A DNA stretch of 64,000 nt from Pseudomonas sp. FeN3W (GCA_030263805.2 CP136010.1:496001-560000); one strand, 5' to 3'. Counted from the first letter of the stretch, positions 31,753-40,249 are shown. Translations and numbers: made by a program. The notes: generated from the letters alone by a model not told the origin.

Positions 31753-33774
31753 CTATCCCTGCACCAGACGCTTCATCCAGTCGAGTAGAACGGTAGGCAG
31801 CAGATCAGGGCGTGGTAACAGCGCATAGCGTGTTGCACCAAATATACGTGGCAGATAGGCGCTGGCCTGTCGGTCGATGGTCAGGCAGAACGGCGATATG
31901 CCTTGCAGCACAGCTTCCAGAACTGCCTGGCGGGAATCCTCGACTCCGTATCGGCCTTCGTAGCCATCGTTGTCACTGGGCTTTCCATCGGACAACACCA
32001 GCAGCAGCCGACGGGCCGCCGGCTGGCGCATGAGATTGGCGCTGGCGTGACGGACAGCCGCGCCGCAGCGGGTGTAATGCTCCGGCTCCAGGGAGGCGAT
32101 GCGTAGCGCCACCTCTCGACCATAAGCCTCCTCGAAAGTCTTGATATCGCGCACCACTACCGCGTCCCTGCCCTGCCCCGAAAATGCCTGTATCGCATAG
32201 GGCGCACCCAGGCTCTGCAGCGCGATGCTGACCAGCAATAAGGCTTCGCGCTCGACGTCTATCACACGCCGCCCCTGGGATATCCAGCTATCGGTCGATC
32301 CGCTGACATCAATGAGCAACAGGATGGCCAGGCTCCGACCCGCGCAACGCTGTGTGCGGTACAGACGATCGGTCAGCCCGCTGCCAGCCCGCAGATTCGC
32401 AACCGCATCGACATAGGCATCCAGGTCCAGCTCGTCTCCATCGACCTGGTCGCGCAACCAGGTCCGATAGGTGCGCAGCAATTCGAAACGGCGGCGAATC
32501 CCCTCGAGCAATCCTCGATGGGATTCGAGCGTTTCCGCCACCCAGGCTGCATTACCTGGCGCAGCCGTGCGTACCTGTACGAGGGCGTTCTGCTCGCGGT
32601 AATGCTGCGTGCGGTAGTCCCATTCGGGATAGGCAATCCCTCGCTGCGCAGCCGAAACGCCGGGCCCAAGCACGGTAGACGAAGCATCCGGAGGATCATC
32701 AGCCAGCAGCACCTCTTTGGGTCGCCCAGGCGAAGCCACCAGACGCGCCTGAGGAAGATCGCCGAGCATTTCACCGAACAGCTCGGCATCCGCATCATCC
32801 CGGTCGATCGGCCGCTGCAAGCCCATCGGGTCCTCGGCGTGGGGATGTGGCTCGTCCAGCTGGATCATCAGTGGCCCGCTTTCCTCCGACTCATCCTCAT
32901 CAGGACCCGCTTGGCGAACATCGGGTCGCCGTTCGAGCCGCACACTCTGAGGCGCCGGCTGAGTAGGGTCGAGTGAAACCTGAGCGGCGAGCGCATGCTG
33001 CTGATGGCGCATTGCAGGAGCCAGCAACGTTCCAGTCCACCAGTCCGCGAACAGCGGCTCCTGACCGATGCGCCCTTCAGAAGCAGGTTGCAAAGCCCAG
33101 TCAGCCACCAATCGAGCCCCCCATTCGCACGAGGATTCTGGTGTAGGCGACTGAGGGAAATCCCCAGTCTGGCCAGCCAGCAGTTCGCGCACCCTAATCT
33201 CTAAAGGGCGCCGTGCCGCCCCGAATGCACTCAGCGGTGGACGATGCGCGAGTGCACAGGCCCGCAATGCCTGCACCGAGCCAGCAAGCCCCGGCATTTC
33301 CTCTAGCAACTCGCGCTCGGCTGCGTGGGCTTCCAACAGGTGGTACAGCGCCCCGACTAGTGGCGGGAGGCTGCGCCAATGGCTCAGTGCACTACCGCGG
33401 CGAATCCGCATGGCCTGCTGCAAGGCCATCACTTTATAGAGAGTCGCCGCCAGTGCTCGATCAGGGATATCCAGCGTGCGCGGCAACCAGATGTTCGTGC
33501 CATCGGTTGCCGGTACTGCCGCCAGTCGCTGCGGCCCGGGCGTGCGGCCGAACCAGCGGCCCAGCAAGGTCGGTCGCGCCGGCGGCTGGGCGATGCGCAA
33601 CCTGTAGTTATTGCCGAACACCGCCGCCAGCAGCAGCTCCAGGCGCTCGGCCACCTCGCTCAGCGGCAGGCTTGCCGGTGCATCCGGCGCAGGGTTGTAG
33701 CGACGCCAGAGGCGCTGGGCGAAGACCGTCGCATGCCGCGCCGCGTCGGTAAGAACTTCTTCAGCTTCGGCCAT
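31753..33774 (-). CDS. norD: NorD, VWA-domain nitric oxide reductase activation protein
   Basis: A 673-residue cytoplasmic protein with a C-terminal von Willebrand A domain; the metal-ion-dependent adhesion motif is in LAILLLIDVSGSTDSW (about residue 485) and VLSDGKPSDNDGYEG follows. With the MoxR-type ATPase NorQ it is needed to assemble active nitric oxide reductase, probably for insertion of the non-haem iron. The N-terminal two thirds are poorly conserved, as usual in this family. It is the last gene of the nirK-norCBQD operon, 3 bp after norQ. Confidence 0.9.
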   Translation of the reverse strand: MAEAEEVLTDAARHATVFAQRLWRRYNPAPDAPASLPLSEVAERLELLLAAVFGNNYRLRIAQPPARPTLLGRWFGRTPGPQRLAAVPATDGTNIWLPRTLDIPDRALAATLYKVMALQQAMRIRRGSALSHWRSLPPLVGALYHLLEAHAAERELLEEMPGLAGSVQALRACALAHRPPLSAFGAARRPLEIRVRELLAGQTGDFPQSPTPESSCEWGARLVADWALQPASEGRIGQEPLFADWWTGTLLAPAMRHQQHALAAQVSLDPTQPAPQSVRLERRPDVRQAGPDEDESEESGPLMIQLDEPHPHAEDPMGLQRPIDRDDADAELFGEMLGDLPQARLVASPGRPKEVLLADDPPDASSTVLGPGVSAAQRGIAYPEWDYRTQHYREQNALVQVRTAAPGNAAWVAETLESHRGLLEGIRRRFELLRTYRTWLRDQVDGDELDLDAYVDAVANLRAGSGLTDRLYRTQRCAGRSLAILLLIDVSGSTDSWISQGRRVIDVEREALLLVSIALQSLGAPYAIQAFSGQGRDAVVVRDIKTFEEAYGREVALRIASLEPEHYTRCGAAVRHASANLMRQPAARRLLLVLSDGKPSDNDGYEGRYGVEDSRQAVLEAVLQGISPFCLTIDRQASAYLPRIFGATRYALLPRPDLLPTVLLDWMKRLVQG

Positions 33775-33777
33775 GGC

Positions 33778-34593
33778 CTAGATGAAGGTTCCGTCGACCA
33801 GATCGCGCATCGCCCCGACCAGCGCTTCGTCGTCCGAAAGGGGCGAGACGATTGCCGCCAGGCAAGCTTGCCGAACCGGTATGCCATCGGCGCAGAGTGC
33901 GCCCGCGGCGATCAGCAGACGGGTGCTGGGCACCTCGGCCAGGCCACGCTCTCGCAGCGCTCGCAGCCTGCGCGCCAGAGTGACCAGAGCACGTGAGGTC
34001 GGTGCATCGACACCACTTTCGTGCTCGACGATCTTCGCCTCCTTCTCTTCGTCCGGGAAATCCAGATCCGTGGCCACGAAGCGCTGGCGTGTGCTCGGCT
34101 TGAGATCCTTGAGCATGCGCTGATAGCCCGGGTTGTACGAGATCACCAACTGAAAGCCCGGCGCGGCCATCAGCAATTCGCCGGTCTTGTCGATGGGCAG
34201 CAGGCGCCGGTGATCGGTCAGAGCGTGCAGCACCACCACGGTGTCCTGCCGCGCCTCGACGACTTCATCCAGGTAGCAGATGGCCTCCTCACGTACGGCG
34301 CGGGTGAGTGGGCCATCCTGCCAGACAGTGCCGTCATGACGAATGAGGAAGCGCCCAATCAGATCGCTGGCCGACAGGTCATCGTGGCAAGCCACCGTGA
34401 TCAGCGGCCGGCCCAGCTTCCAGGCCATGTGTTCGACGAAGCGGGTCTTGCCGCAGCCGGTCGGCCCCTTGAGCATGACCGCCAGGCCACGCGCATGGCA
34501 TCGCTCGAACAGCGCGACCTCGTTGCCGCACGGTACGTAGAACGGCGCCCCTTCGCTTGCCTGCGCCGATGGCGGATATTCGGGCAACGTCAC
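33778..34593 (-). CDS. norQ: NorQ, MoxR-family AAA+ ATPase
   Basis: A 271-residue ATPase. Walker A is GPTGCGKT (in LAVMLKGPTGCGKTRFVEH, about 38-56), Walker B AICYLDEVVEAR, and the sensor region VISYNPGYQ. It pairs with the VWA protein NorD, the common MoxR-VWA arrangement, to activate NorCB. The start overlaps norB by 4 bp and the stop is 3 bp before norD, so the three are translationally coupled. Confidence 0.92.
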   Translation of the reverse strand: MTLPEYPPSAQASEGAPFYVPCGNEVALFERCHARGLAVMLKGPTGCGKTRFVEHMAWKLGRPLITVACHDDLSASDLIGRFLIRHDGTVWQDGPLTRAVREEAICYLDEVVEARQDTVVVLHALTDHRRLLPIDKTGELLMAAPGFQLVISYNPGYQRMLKDLKPSTRQRFVATDLDFPDEEKEAKIVEHESGVDAPTSRALVTLARRLRALRERGLAEVPSTRLLIAAGALCADGIPVRQACLAAIVSPLSDDEALVGAMRDLVDGTFI

Positions 34594-35957
34594 GTCGGGC
34601 GTACCTCCGTTTCTGCCAGCCCAGACTCCGTATCGTTCAAGACGAAGCGTGGCGTGTAGCGGAAGAAGTCATAGATGAACAACGCTACGCCTACCGTGAA
34701 CAGCGAGGCGGTGGTGATCAGCATCACGAAATGGATCTGGATCTTTAGCTGCGCATCCAGATAGCCCATGCCCATGATCCGCTCCAGATAAACCTGTGCG
34801 ATACCGGCCGTGGCGAAGGACAAGGTCATGCCGAACATGCCGGTGATCTGCAGCCAGAACGCCCAGTAGCCCAGCGCAGTGCCCTGCTCCCGGCGCCCCG
34901 CGGTCAGCGATGGCAAGGCATAGCTGATCATCGCCATGACGATCATCGCGTAGGCACCGTAGAACGCGGCATGGCCGTGCATCGCGGTGATCAGGGTGCC
35001 GTGGGTCCACTTGTTGACGCTCGGCCAGGTATGCGCCAGGCCCAGCAGCCCGGCACCGAACAGGGAGAACAGCGCACTGCCGATGGTCCAGTGCAATGCC
35101 AGCGTATTCGGGTGCGCCAGCCCCGAGCGCCGCATCGCGCCGTAGGCATAGGCCGCCATGCCTACGAGTGCGAGTGGCTCGAGCGCGCTGAAGAAACCGC
35201 CAATCGGCAACCAGTAGGTCGGCACGCCGACCCAGTAATAATGGTGCGCCGTCCCGAGGATACCGGCGAGAAACACCAGGCCGACGATCACGTACAGCCA
35301 CTTCTCCATGACTTCCCGATCCGCGCCGGACAATCGGATCAACAGATAGGCCAGAAAGCCGCCCATGATCATCATCCAGACACCCTCGACCCACAGGTGG
35401 ATCGTCCACCAGCGATAGAAGATCGAAACCGTGTAGTTCTCGTAGTGCAGCAATGCCGGCAAGTACAGGAGTGCGGCGCTGACGAAGCCGATCATCAGCA
35501 CCGCCTCCGTCGTCGTGAAGCGCCCCGCTTTGCGGATCGTCATGCCGATGTTGTAGAGAAATATCAGCATGCAGATGACGATGACGATCTTGTGCGGCAG
35601 CGGTTGCTCGAGCAGCTTGTTGCCGGTGCCGTAGCGGAACAGGTAGCCGATGATCGCCGTCACGCCCATCAACGTCCAAAGCACCAGTTGGACATAGGCC
35701 AGCTTGGTGCTATGCAACTCGGCGCGGGACTCCTCCGGAATCATCCAGTAGGTAGCGCCCATGAAGCCGGTCAGCACCCAGACGATTAGCAGGTTGGTGT
35801 GGATCACCTTGGTCACGTCGAACGGCAGGATGTACAGCAGTGGGTCCGGCCCGATGTACTTGGTCGCCGAGAGCAGGCCGAACACCAGCTGCAGGCCGAA
35901 CAACACCATCGCGACGGCGAAGTACCAGTAAGCGACCGATTGGGACTGATAGCGCAT
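34590..35957 (-). CDS. norB: NorB, nitric oxide reductase large subunit (variant)
   Basis: A 455-residue, 12-helix haem-copper-oxidase-superfamily protein that reduces NO to N2O. Haem and FeB histidines are visible: KVIHTNLL, VSIFYRWWTIHLWVEGVW, GTAHHYYWVG and TAMHGHAAFYGAY. The first catalytic Glu (WVEGVW) and the Glu in FSALEPL are kept. In cytochrome c-dependent NorB the motif normally reads WVEGVWELI; here it is WVEGVWMMI, so the second Glu is Met. The C-terminus also lacks the usual pattern and ends in FIYDFFRYTPRFVLNDTE. It is slightly short (typical about 465-475). Together with the two-haem NorC this suggests a divergent NOR subgroup. Confidence 0.9.
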   Translation of the reverse strand: MRYQSQSVAYWYFAVAMVLFGLQLVFGLLSATKYIGPDPLLYILPFDVTKVIHTNLLIVWVLTGFMGATYWMIPEESRAELHSTKLAYVQLVLWTLMGVTAIIGYLFRYGTGNKLLEQPLPHKIVIVICMLIFLYNIGMTIRKAGRFTTTEAVLMIGFVSAALLYLPALLHYENYTVSIFYRWWTIHLWVEGVWMMIMGGFLAYLLIRLSGADREVMEKWLYVIVGLVFLAGILGTAHHYYWVGVPTYWLPIGGFFSALEPLALVGMAAYAYGAMRRSGLAHPNTLALHWTIGSALFSLFGAGLLGLAHTWPSVNKWTHGTLITAMHGHAAFYGAYAMIVMAMISYALPSLTAGRREQGTALGYWAFWLQITGMFGMTLSFATAGIAQVYLERIMGMGYLDAQLKIQIHFVMLITTASLFTVGVALFIYDFFRYTPRFVLNDTESGLAETEVRPT

Positions 35958-36003
35958 CGTAGTTTCCCCTTGAAGCGAACGTGGGTCGGCTTGGCCGTTC
36001 GTG

Positions 36004-36855
36004 TCACTTGAGCGTTTCGAGATAGGCCGTCAGTTGATCGATCTGCTCATCCGTCAGGCTGCCGTCGTAACCGGTCGGCATGAACGAAGTGCCGTCTGCC
36101 GAGTACATCGCACCCGGCACGATGTGCGCGCTGGGTGACACGATCGACTCGCGGATATAGCCGCGCGCGTCCTGCGCCTGCCCCTGGTAGTCGGGCGACG
36201 CGACGATAGTCGCCGCCCGGGTCCCGATACCGGCAAGCGTAGGGCCCGCCATATCGGCGCCGGGCGCAGTGGAGTGGCAGGCATTGCAGGCAGGCACCGC
36301 GCCGCGGAAAACCTGCTCACCCAGGGCACGCTCGTCATCCCCCGCATCCACTGGTCGAGCCCCAGGCGGCAAGTCGCTACGTTGCTCGCCGCCGGTCCTC
36401 AGCGTGTCTGCACCCGGAACGAAACTGCCGGTCACCAGGATCGGCCGCGGCGGCCAGCCCTGGTTGTCCACCTTGCTGACCCAGTCGAGAAAGGCGATCA
36501 GGTCATTGATTTCGTCTTCGGCCAGATCCTGCTTGGGCATCAGGCGCCGATGGATCTTCTCGTCGTAGAACTTCGAGGGATCGCGCATATAAGCCTTCAG
36601 ATATGGCTCGCCGCGATGCTGGGTGATCTTCGTCAGATCGGGCGCGTAGTAGGCGCCTTCGCCGAACAGCGTGTGACAGTTGATGCAGTTGTATTTGTGC
36701 CAGACGTCCATCCCGTGCTTGACCTCCGCCGTGATGCTGTCGGCGTTGGTCAGCTGGGGAAACTGCCGGTGGCTGTCCACTGTCAGCCCGATGAACACGA
36801 GCGTCGCCACACCGGTTGCGGCAATTGCGAAGAGCCTCGCTTGGCGGTTGTTCAT
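36004..36855 (-). CDS. norC: Diheme NorC-type cytochrome c subunit
   Basis: A 283-residue membrane-anchored cytochrome, about twice the usual NorC length (about 146). It has one N-terminal membrane anchor (about 8-26), the NorC domain with haem site CINCH at 57-61 followed by LFGEGAYYAPDLT and the axial Met region (RRLMPKQDL), then a linker and a second cytochrome c domain with CNACH at about 190 and a Met region (TSFMPTGYDG). It should pass electrons to NorB; the second haem may accept them from a periplasmic donor or serve the nitrite reductase. It lies 46 bp before norB and 9 bp after a small membrane-peptide gene. Confidence 0.9.
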   Translation of the reverse strand: MNNRQARLFAIAATGVATLVFIGLTVDSHRQFPQLTNADSITAEVKHGMDVWHKYNCINCHTLFGEGAYYAPDLTKITQHRGEPYLKAYMRDPSKFYDEKIHRRLMPKQDLAEDEINDLIAFLDWVSKVDNQGWPPRPILVTGSFVPGADTLRTGGEQRSDLPPGARPVDAGDDERALGEQVFRGAVPACNACHSTAPGADMAGPTLAGIGTRAATIVASPDYQGQAQDARGYIRESIVSPSAHIVPGAMYSADGTSFMPTGYDGSLTDEQIDQLTAYLETLK

Positions 36856-36864
36856 GGCGTGCCC

Positions 36865-36990
36865 TCAGACATTGATGCCTGTCCAGTGGATGAGCGTCAT
36901 CGTGAACGCGTAGAGCATTGCGCTGAACATCAGCGCCAGCACGACCGCACTCAGGATCTTCAATGGGCCATAGAGCTTTCGAGCCTGCAT
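36865..36990 (-). CDS. 41-residue single-pass membrane peptide between nirK and norC
   Basis: The peptide begins MQARKLYGPLKIL and has one helix (SAVVLALMFSAMLYAFTM) ending in TLIHWTGINV. GGAGAAGGC directly before the ATG is a good ribosome binding site; the stop is 9 bp before norC. The layout recalls small accessory subunits of haem-copper oxidases, such as the short subunit of ba3 oxidases and the extra NorH subunit described in Thermus. I see no direct sequence match, so this role is a guess from context. Confidence 0.75.
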   Translation of the reverse strand: MQARKLYGPLKILSAVVLALMFSAMLYAFTMTLIHWTGINV

Positions 36991-37034
36991 GCCTTCTCCT
37001 TCGCAGCGTCAGCTGCCGTATGCGCAAACCGCGC

Positions 37035-38414
37035 TCAGTGCCCGGAGTGCGGGTCGATCGGTTCGGGGCTGGAAAAGATCGAAGAGTCCGCGTCGCCCTT
37101 CACCGTCAGCACACCGCTCAGTCCTTTCTCGGCGCGCGACAGGGCGTGATCCACCAGGATGTATCTGCCCGGGTAATCCGCGACGAACTCGACCATGGTT
37201 GCGCCGCCGGCAGGCACTAGGGTCGTCTGCACGTCCGTCAGCGGCGGGCTGGTCAGCGAAGCCTGGTCGAATACCTTGTCGAAGATTTCACCGATCACGT
37301 GAAAGCTGGAGATCAGGTTGGGGCCACCGACTCCGAAGAAGATGCGCACGCTGTCACCGGCGTTGACTTCCATCTTGTGGGTCTTGGTCAGCGCATCGGT
37401 AGCGCCGTTGAACATCATGTGCTGCGGCGTTTCAGCCAGCAGCATGTCCAACGAGAACTCGTGCAGGCCGCGTGCGCCCCTGGGGCTGGCGGTGTACAGC
37501 TCACCCTGCATTACGTAGAACTCGTGATCGACCTTCGGCAGTCCGCCCTCGGGCTCGACCAGAATCAGGCCATACATGCCATTGCTGATGTGCTGCGCAA
37601 CCATTGGGGTCGCGCAGTGATAGACGTAGAGCCCCGGCTGCAGTGCCTTGAAGGTGAAAGAGCGTGTCTGCCCAGGTGCCACCTGAGTAACCGCCGCACC
37701 ACCTCCCGGGCCGGTCACGGCGTGCAGGTCGATGGAATGGATATGCGCGCTGTCCGGCTCGTTGCTGAGATTGAGGGTGACGGTATCGCCCTCGCGTATC
37801 CGCACCATGGGGCCGGGTACCGTGCCGTCGAAGGTCCAGAACTTGTAGGTGCTGCCGTCGGCGAGGCGGCCCTCCTCCTCGGTCGTGCGCAGGTCAAGGG
37901 TGATGCTCCTCGGTTCACGATCACCAACCGGCTCGCCTACCTGAGTCGGGTCCTTGGATAGATCCTTGCCTTGTTCGGCGACCGCCGCCGGTCCATCGCC
38001 CACGATCAGCTTGCCGACCATGCCCGCAGCCTTGTGGCCCGGCAGCGTGCAGTAGTATTCGAACGTCCCGCTCTTGGTAGCCCGAAACACGATTCCGGTT
38101 GCCGCACCCTTACCTGAAACTTCGCTGGACGCGGCATCGAATTCAGGTATGGCGATATCGTGCACTGCGCCGTCGCCGTTGATCAGATTGATCTGTACCA
38201 CCGCACCTTCCGGCACCCGCAATTCAGGATTCACCTCACCACGTGTCGGGCCGGACTCACTGACATAGACGAGCTTTCCATCCGCGATATCGGTTCTAAG
38301 CGTAATCGTGACATCTGGGCGGTAACTTACATCGCTACTGGACTTCGCCTGTGCCCAAAGGGCAGTTGGCAAAACAAGCAACGCGAGCAGCAGAAGCCTA
38401 AATAAATGACACAT
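37035..38414 (-). CDS. nirK: NirK-type copper nitrite reductase with extra N-terminal cupredoxin
   Basis: A 459-residue secreted enzyme reducing nitrite to NO. The start at 38414 gives a clear signal peptide (MCHLFRLLLLALLVLPTALWAQA). An N-terminal blue-copper domain (about 30-150) has its own ligands: VHDIAI His, and YYCTLPGHKAAGM with Cys, His and Met. The catalytic two-domain NirK follows: HSIDLHA (type 1 and type 2 His plus the catalytic Asp), YHCATPMVAQHISNGMYG (type 2 His, type 1 Cys, His, Met), and SSFHVIGEIF (third type 2 His). This three-domain form matches the Hyphomicrobium denitrificans type, where the extra cupredoxin accepts electrons. Pseudomonas relatives of the stutzeri type more often use cytochrome cd1 (NirS). 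Confidence 0.93.
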   Translation of the reverse strand: MCHLFRLLLLALLVLPTALWAQAKSSSDVSYRPDVTITLRTDIADGKLVYVSESGPTRGEVNPELRVPEGAVVQINLINGDGAVHDIAIPEFDAASSEVSGKGAATGIVFRATKSGTFEYYCTLPGHKAAGMVGKLIVGDGPAAVAEQGKDLSKDPTQVGEPVGDREPRSITLDLRTTEEEGRLADGSTYKFWTFDGTVPGPMVRIREGDTVTLNLSNEPDSAHIHSIDLHAVTGPGGGAAVTQVAPGQTRSFTFKALQPGLYVYHCATPMVAQHISNGMYGLILVEPEGGLPKVDHEFYVMQGELYTASPRGARGLHEFSLDMLLAETPQHMMFNGATDALTKTHKMEVNAGDSVRIFFGVGGPNLISSFHVIGEIFDKVFDQASLTSPPLTDVQTTLVPAGGATMVEFVADYPGRYILVDHALSRAEKGLSGVLTVKGDADSSIFSSPEPIDPHSGH

Positions 38415-38544
38415 GCCTGAGCCTCTTAACGCCGAGTTAATCTCGATCGTTAGTCTAGCCATGAGAAAAACAGCCGCCGGAAGAAAAACCTCCAGGCTCG
38501 CCAATAAATCAAAAGAAGTTTATTTAAAGTTCAGAATAATTGAT

Positions 38545-38560
38545 TAGGTATTAATACCTA
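38545..38560. promoter_or_regulatory. Perfect 16-bp palindrome upstream of nirK
   Basis: TAGGTATTAATACCTA reads the same on both strands. It lies about 130 bp upstream of the nirK ATG and next to an FNR/Anr-type box, where the -10 region of an Anr-driven promoter would be. A second, imperfectly placed palindrome, CTACTCGAAGTAG, overlaps it at 38558-38570. A repressor operator is a reasonable guess; the regulator is unknown and no regulator gene sits beside the operon. Confidence 0.6.
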
Positions 38561-38572
38561 CTCGAAGTAGAT

Positions 38573-38586
38573 TTGATATAAGTCAA
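38573..38586 (-). promoter_or_regulatory. FNR/Anr/Dnr-type box upstream of nirK
   Basis: TTGATATAAGTCAA matches the TTGAT-N4-ATCAA consensus at nine of ten positions. If it centres on -41.5 of the minus-strand promoter, transcription would start near 38538, about 120 bp before nirK. It explains induction of the nir-nor operon under low oxygen or with NO. Confidence 0.7.
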
Positions 38587-38894
38587 GACCTGCATGGCTC
38601 TCGCAGCCAGGCTGCTGGATGAGGGATTAATCCTGGTAGCGAGCCGAAGGAGTCTTTTAGGCAAAGAATTGCCCGACGAACGGTCAGATTTCAAAGTTCT
38701 CCTATCAATTAAAACGGCATGCAATGGATTCCTAACTACAATCTTTTTTAAGTTTAAAACTCCACTTCAAACATCGAGCTCTTTCGCCAGCCTCGTCAAA
38801 CGCGGCACCGGCCAAGCAGTCGAACAGCAATAAGTAAATCCTGGCTACCGTCCTTATGAAATTTAATTAGCGCAAATTAAATTTCACACCGTCT
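38587..38894. other. AT-rich gap with no convincing gene
   Basis: About 300 bp between the nirK control region and the ohr remnant. Base composition is clearly more AT-rich than its neighbours. A 79-codon frame at 38594-38833 has no family resemblance and no ribosome binding site, and is not called. I see no tRNA or strong hairpin. Confidence 0.5.
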
Positions 38895-39294
38895 CTCTAC
38901 ATTGCAACCGTTGCGGCCACAGGAGATCGTGATGGCCAAGCCGTTTCGTCGGAAGGCAATCTTCGTCACGTTGAGCGCTCCTCGCGAGCAGGGTGGTCAG
39001 GGCGGCGATGCGACGCCCCGGAGCTGTTTGCGGTCGGATATTCAGCATGCGTTATTGGCACTCTGAAGTTCGTCACTGGCCAGCAAAAGCAAGCGCTGCC
39101 AGCCAACACCGCAGTTACCGCCATCGTCGGTATCGGCCAGATTCCCGGTGGTTTCGGCCTCGAGGTCGAGCTGCAGCTCAGCCTGCCAAGCCTTGACCGT
39201 GAGCTGGCCCAAAGCCTGATCGACGCCGCACATCAGGTTTGCCCGTACCAAAGCAGCCCGCGGGAACATCAACGTCCGCCTGGCTCTGAGCTGA
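38895..39294 (+). pseudogene. ohr: Frameshifted ohr/OsmC-family remnant (organic hydroperoxide resistance)
   Basis: Three pieces in different frames together spell an Ohr protein. Frame 1 from 38895: LYIATVAATGDRDGQAVSSE, then GNLRHVE. A second frame from 38971 reads LSAPREQGGQGGDATP. A shift near 39018 leads to ELFAVGYSACVIGTLKF with the first catalytic Cys, then LEVELQLSLPSLDREL and AAHQVCPYQ with the second Cys. A last shift near 39262 gives NINVRLALS and a TGA at 39292-39294. At least three frameshifts, all in positions matching the family, mark it as inactive. No intact start codon is seen upstream. Each piece is too short or out of frame to appear as a single gene. Confidence 0.88.
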
Positions 39295-39487
39295 TAGCCT
39301 CGGACGTCTGCCCCTTTGGCAGAGTAGTCGACTGCAAGCTTACCCCTGCCAACATCAAGTGGCCCTACATTGACCGCTATCAGCTCAATGCAGGGCCATT
39401 TCGTACTTCTCGGGCAAAGGCCCGGTGCGTCCGGCCCTTACGACAGACGAAAGCGAGAACGACCCCGCCCACAGGCCATCATCTGCT
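39295..39487. other. Gap after the ohr remnant, no gene called
   Basis: The plus strand holds a stretch reading PANIKWPYIDRYQLNAGPF that looks protein-like and may be a fragment of another decayed gene, but I cannot name it. No terminator for the convergent TSUP gene is evident. Confidence 0.35.
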
Positions 39488-40249
39488 TCAACCGCGGAAA
39501 AAGAGCACTGTCATGACTGATCCGGTGACGATGACGACCGCCCGAACGAGGCTTGCAGGGAGCCGGCGACCGACACGTGCCATGACATAGCCGCCGACAG
39601 TCGCCGCTAGCATCATCACCAGCGCTTCGCGCCACAGGATCGCACCGCCGAATGCATATACAGACACGGCGATCGCGGTCAGTACAGACGAAACCAGATT
39701 CTTGAGCCCCTGCATCGAGTTGATATATCGATGGCCGAGCAAGCTGAACGCAGCGAGCAGCACGATGCCGAGACCGCCATTGAAGTAGCCACCATAGACG
39801 CTGACAAGGGCCAAGGTGAAACCCTGCACCAGTGCATTCGCCTCATCCCCGGTCGAATCGCGCTTGAACCTACGCAATAACCAAGGTCCGAAAGCGAACA
39901 GCAACGTCGCAACAAGCAATAGCCAGGGGACGATCGCACGAAATACGTCATCAGGCGTGGTCAGTAACAGGCCCGCCCCTACTGCACCACCGCCCAGGCT
40001 GATGGCAACGAGCGTCCCCATCGACAGCGTTGCGGGCGGGCGCAGATCCTCTCGATAGCCCCAGGTACTTGCAAAATAACCAGGTAGAAGCGCGAGCGTC
40101 CCTGAAGCATTCGCCGCCACAGCAGGCACGCCGGCATAAACCAATGCCGGGAATGTGAAAAAACTACCGCCACCGGCAATGGCGTTCAGCCCGCCGCCAA
40201 GAAAAGCGGCAACCAGCAGAATTGCCCACGTCGTGATCGAATGATCCAT
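39488..40249 (-). CDS. TSUP-family (TauE/SafE) permease
   Basis: A 253-residue inner-membrane protein with about eight hydrophobic segments. The N-terminal AAFLGGGLNAIAGGGSFFTFPALVYAG and the internal YGGYFNGGLGIVLLAAF are the repeated signature of the TauE/SafE/YfcA family, which exports or imports sulfite, sulfonates or organic acids. The substrate is not evident. It lies 7 bp after a GntR-type regulator gene on the same strand, so the regulator probably controls it. Confidence 0.9.
   Translation of the reverse strand: MDHSITTWAILLVAAFLGGGLNAIAGGGSFFTFPALVYAGVPAVAANASGTLALLPGYFASTWGYREDLRPPATLSMGTLVAISLGGGAVGAGLLLTTPDDVFRAIVPWLLLVATLLFAFGPWLLRRFKRDSTGDEANALVQGFTLALVSVYGGYFNGGLGIVLLAAFSLLGHRYINSMQGLKNLVSSVLTAIAVSVYAFGGAILWREALVMMLAATVGGYVMARVGRRLPASLVRAVVIVTGSVMTVLFFRG

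Noticed and set aside
38594..38833. A 79-codon plus-strand frame upstream of the ohr remnant
   Set aside because: AT-rich with no ribosome binding site and no family resemblance.
38932..39066. A short frame starting ATG at 38932 behind a good AGGAG
   Set aside because: The apparent ribosome site is part of the ohr coding sequence in another frame (codons for T-G-D-R-D-G); the frame ends soon after in a shifted region.
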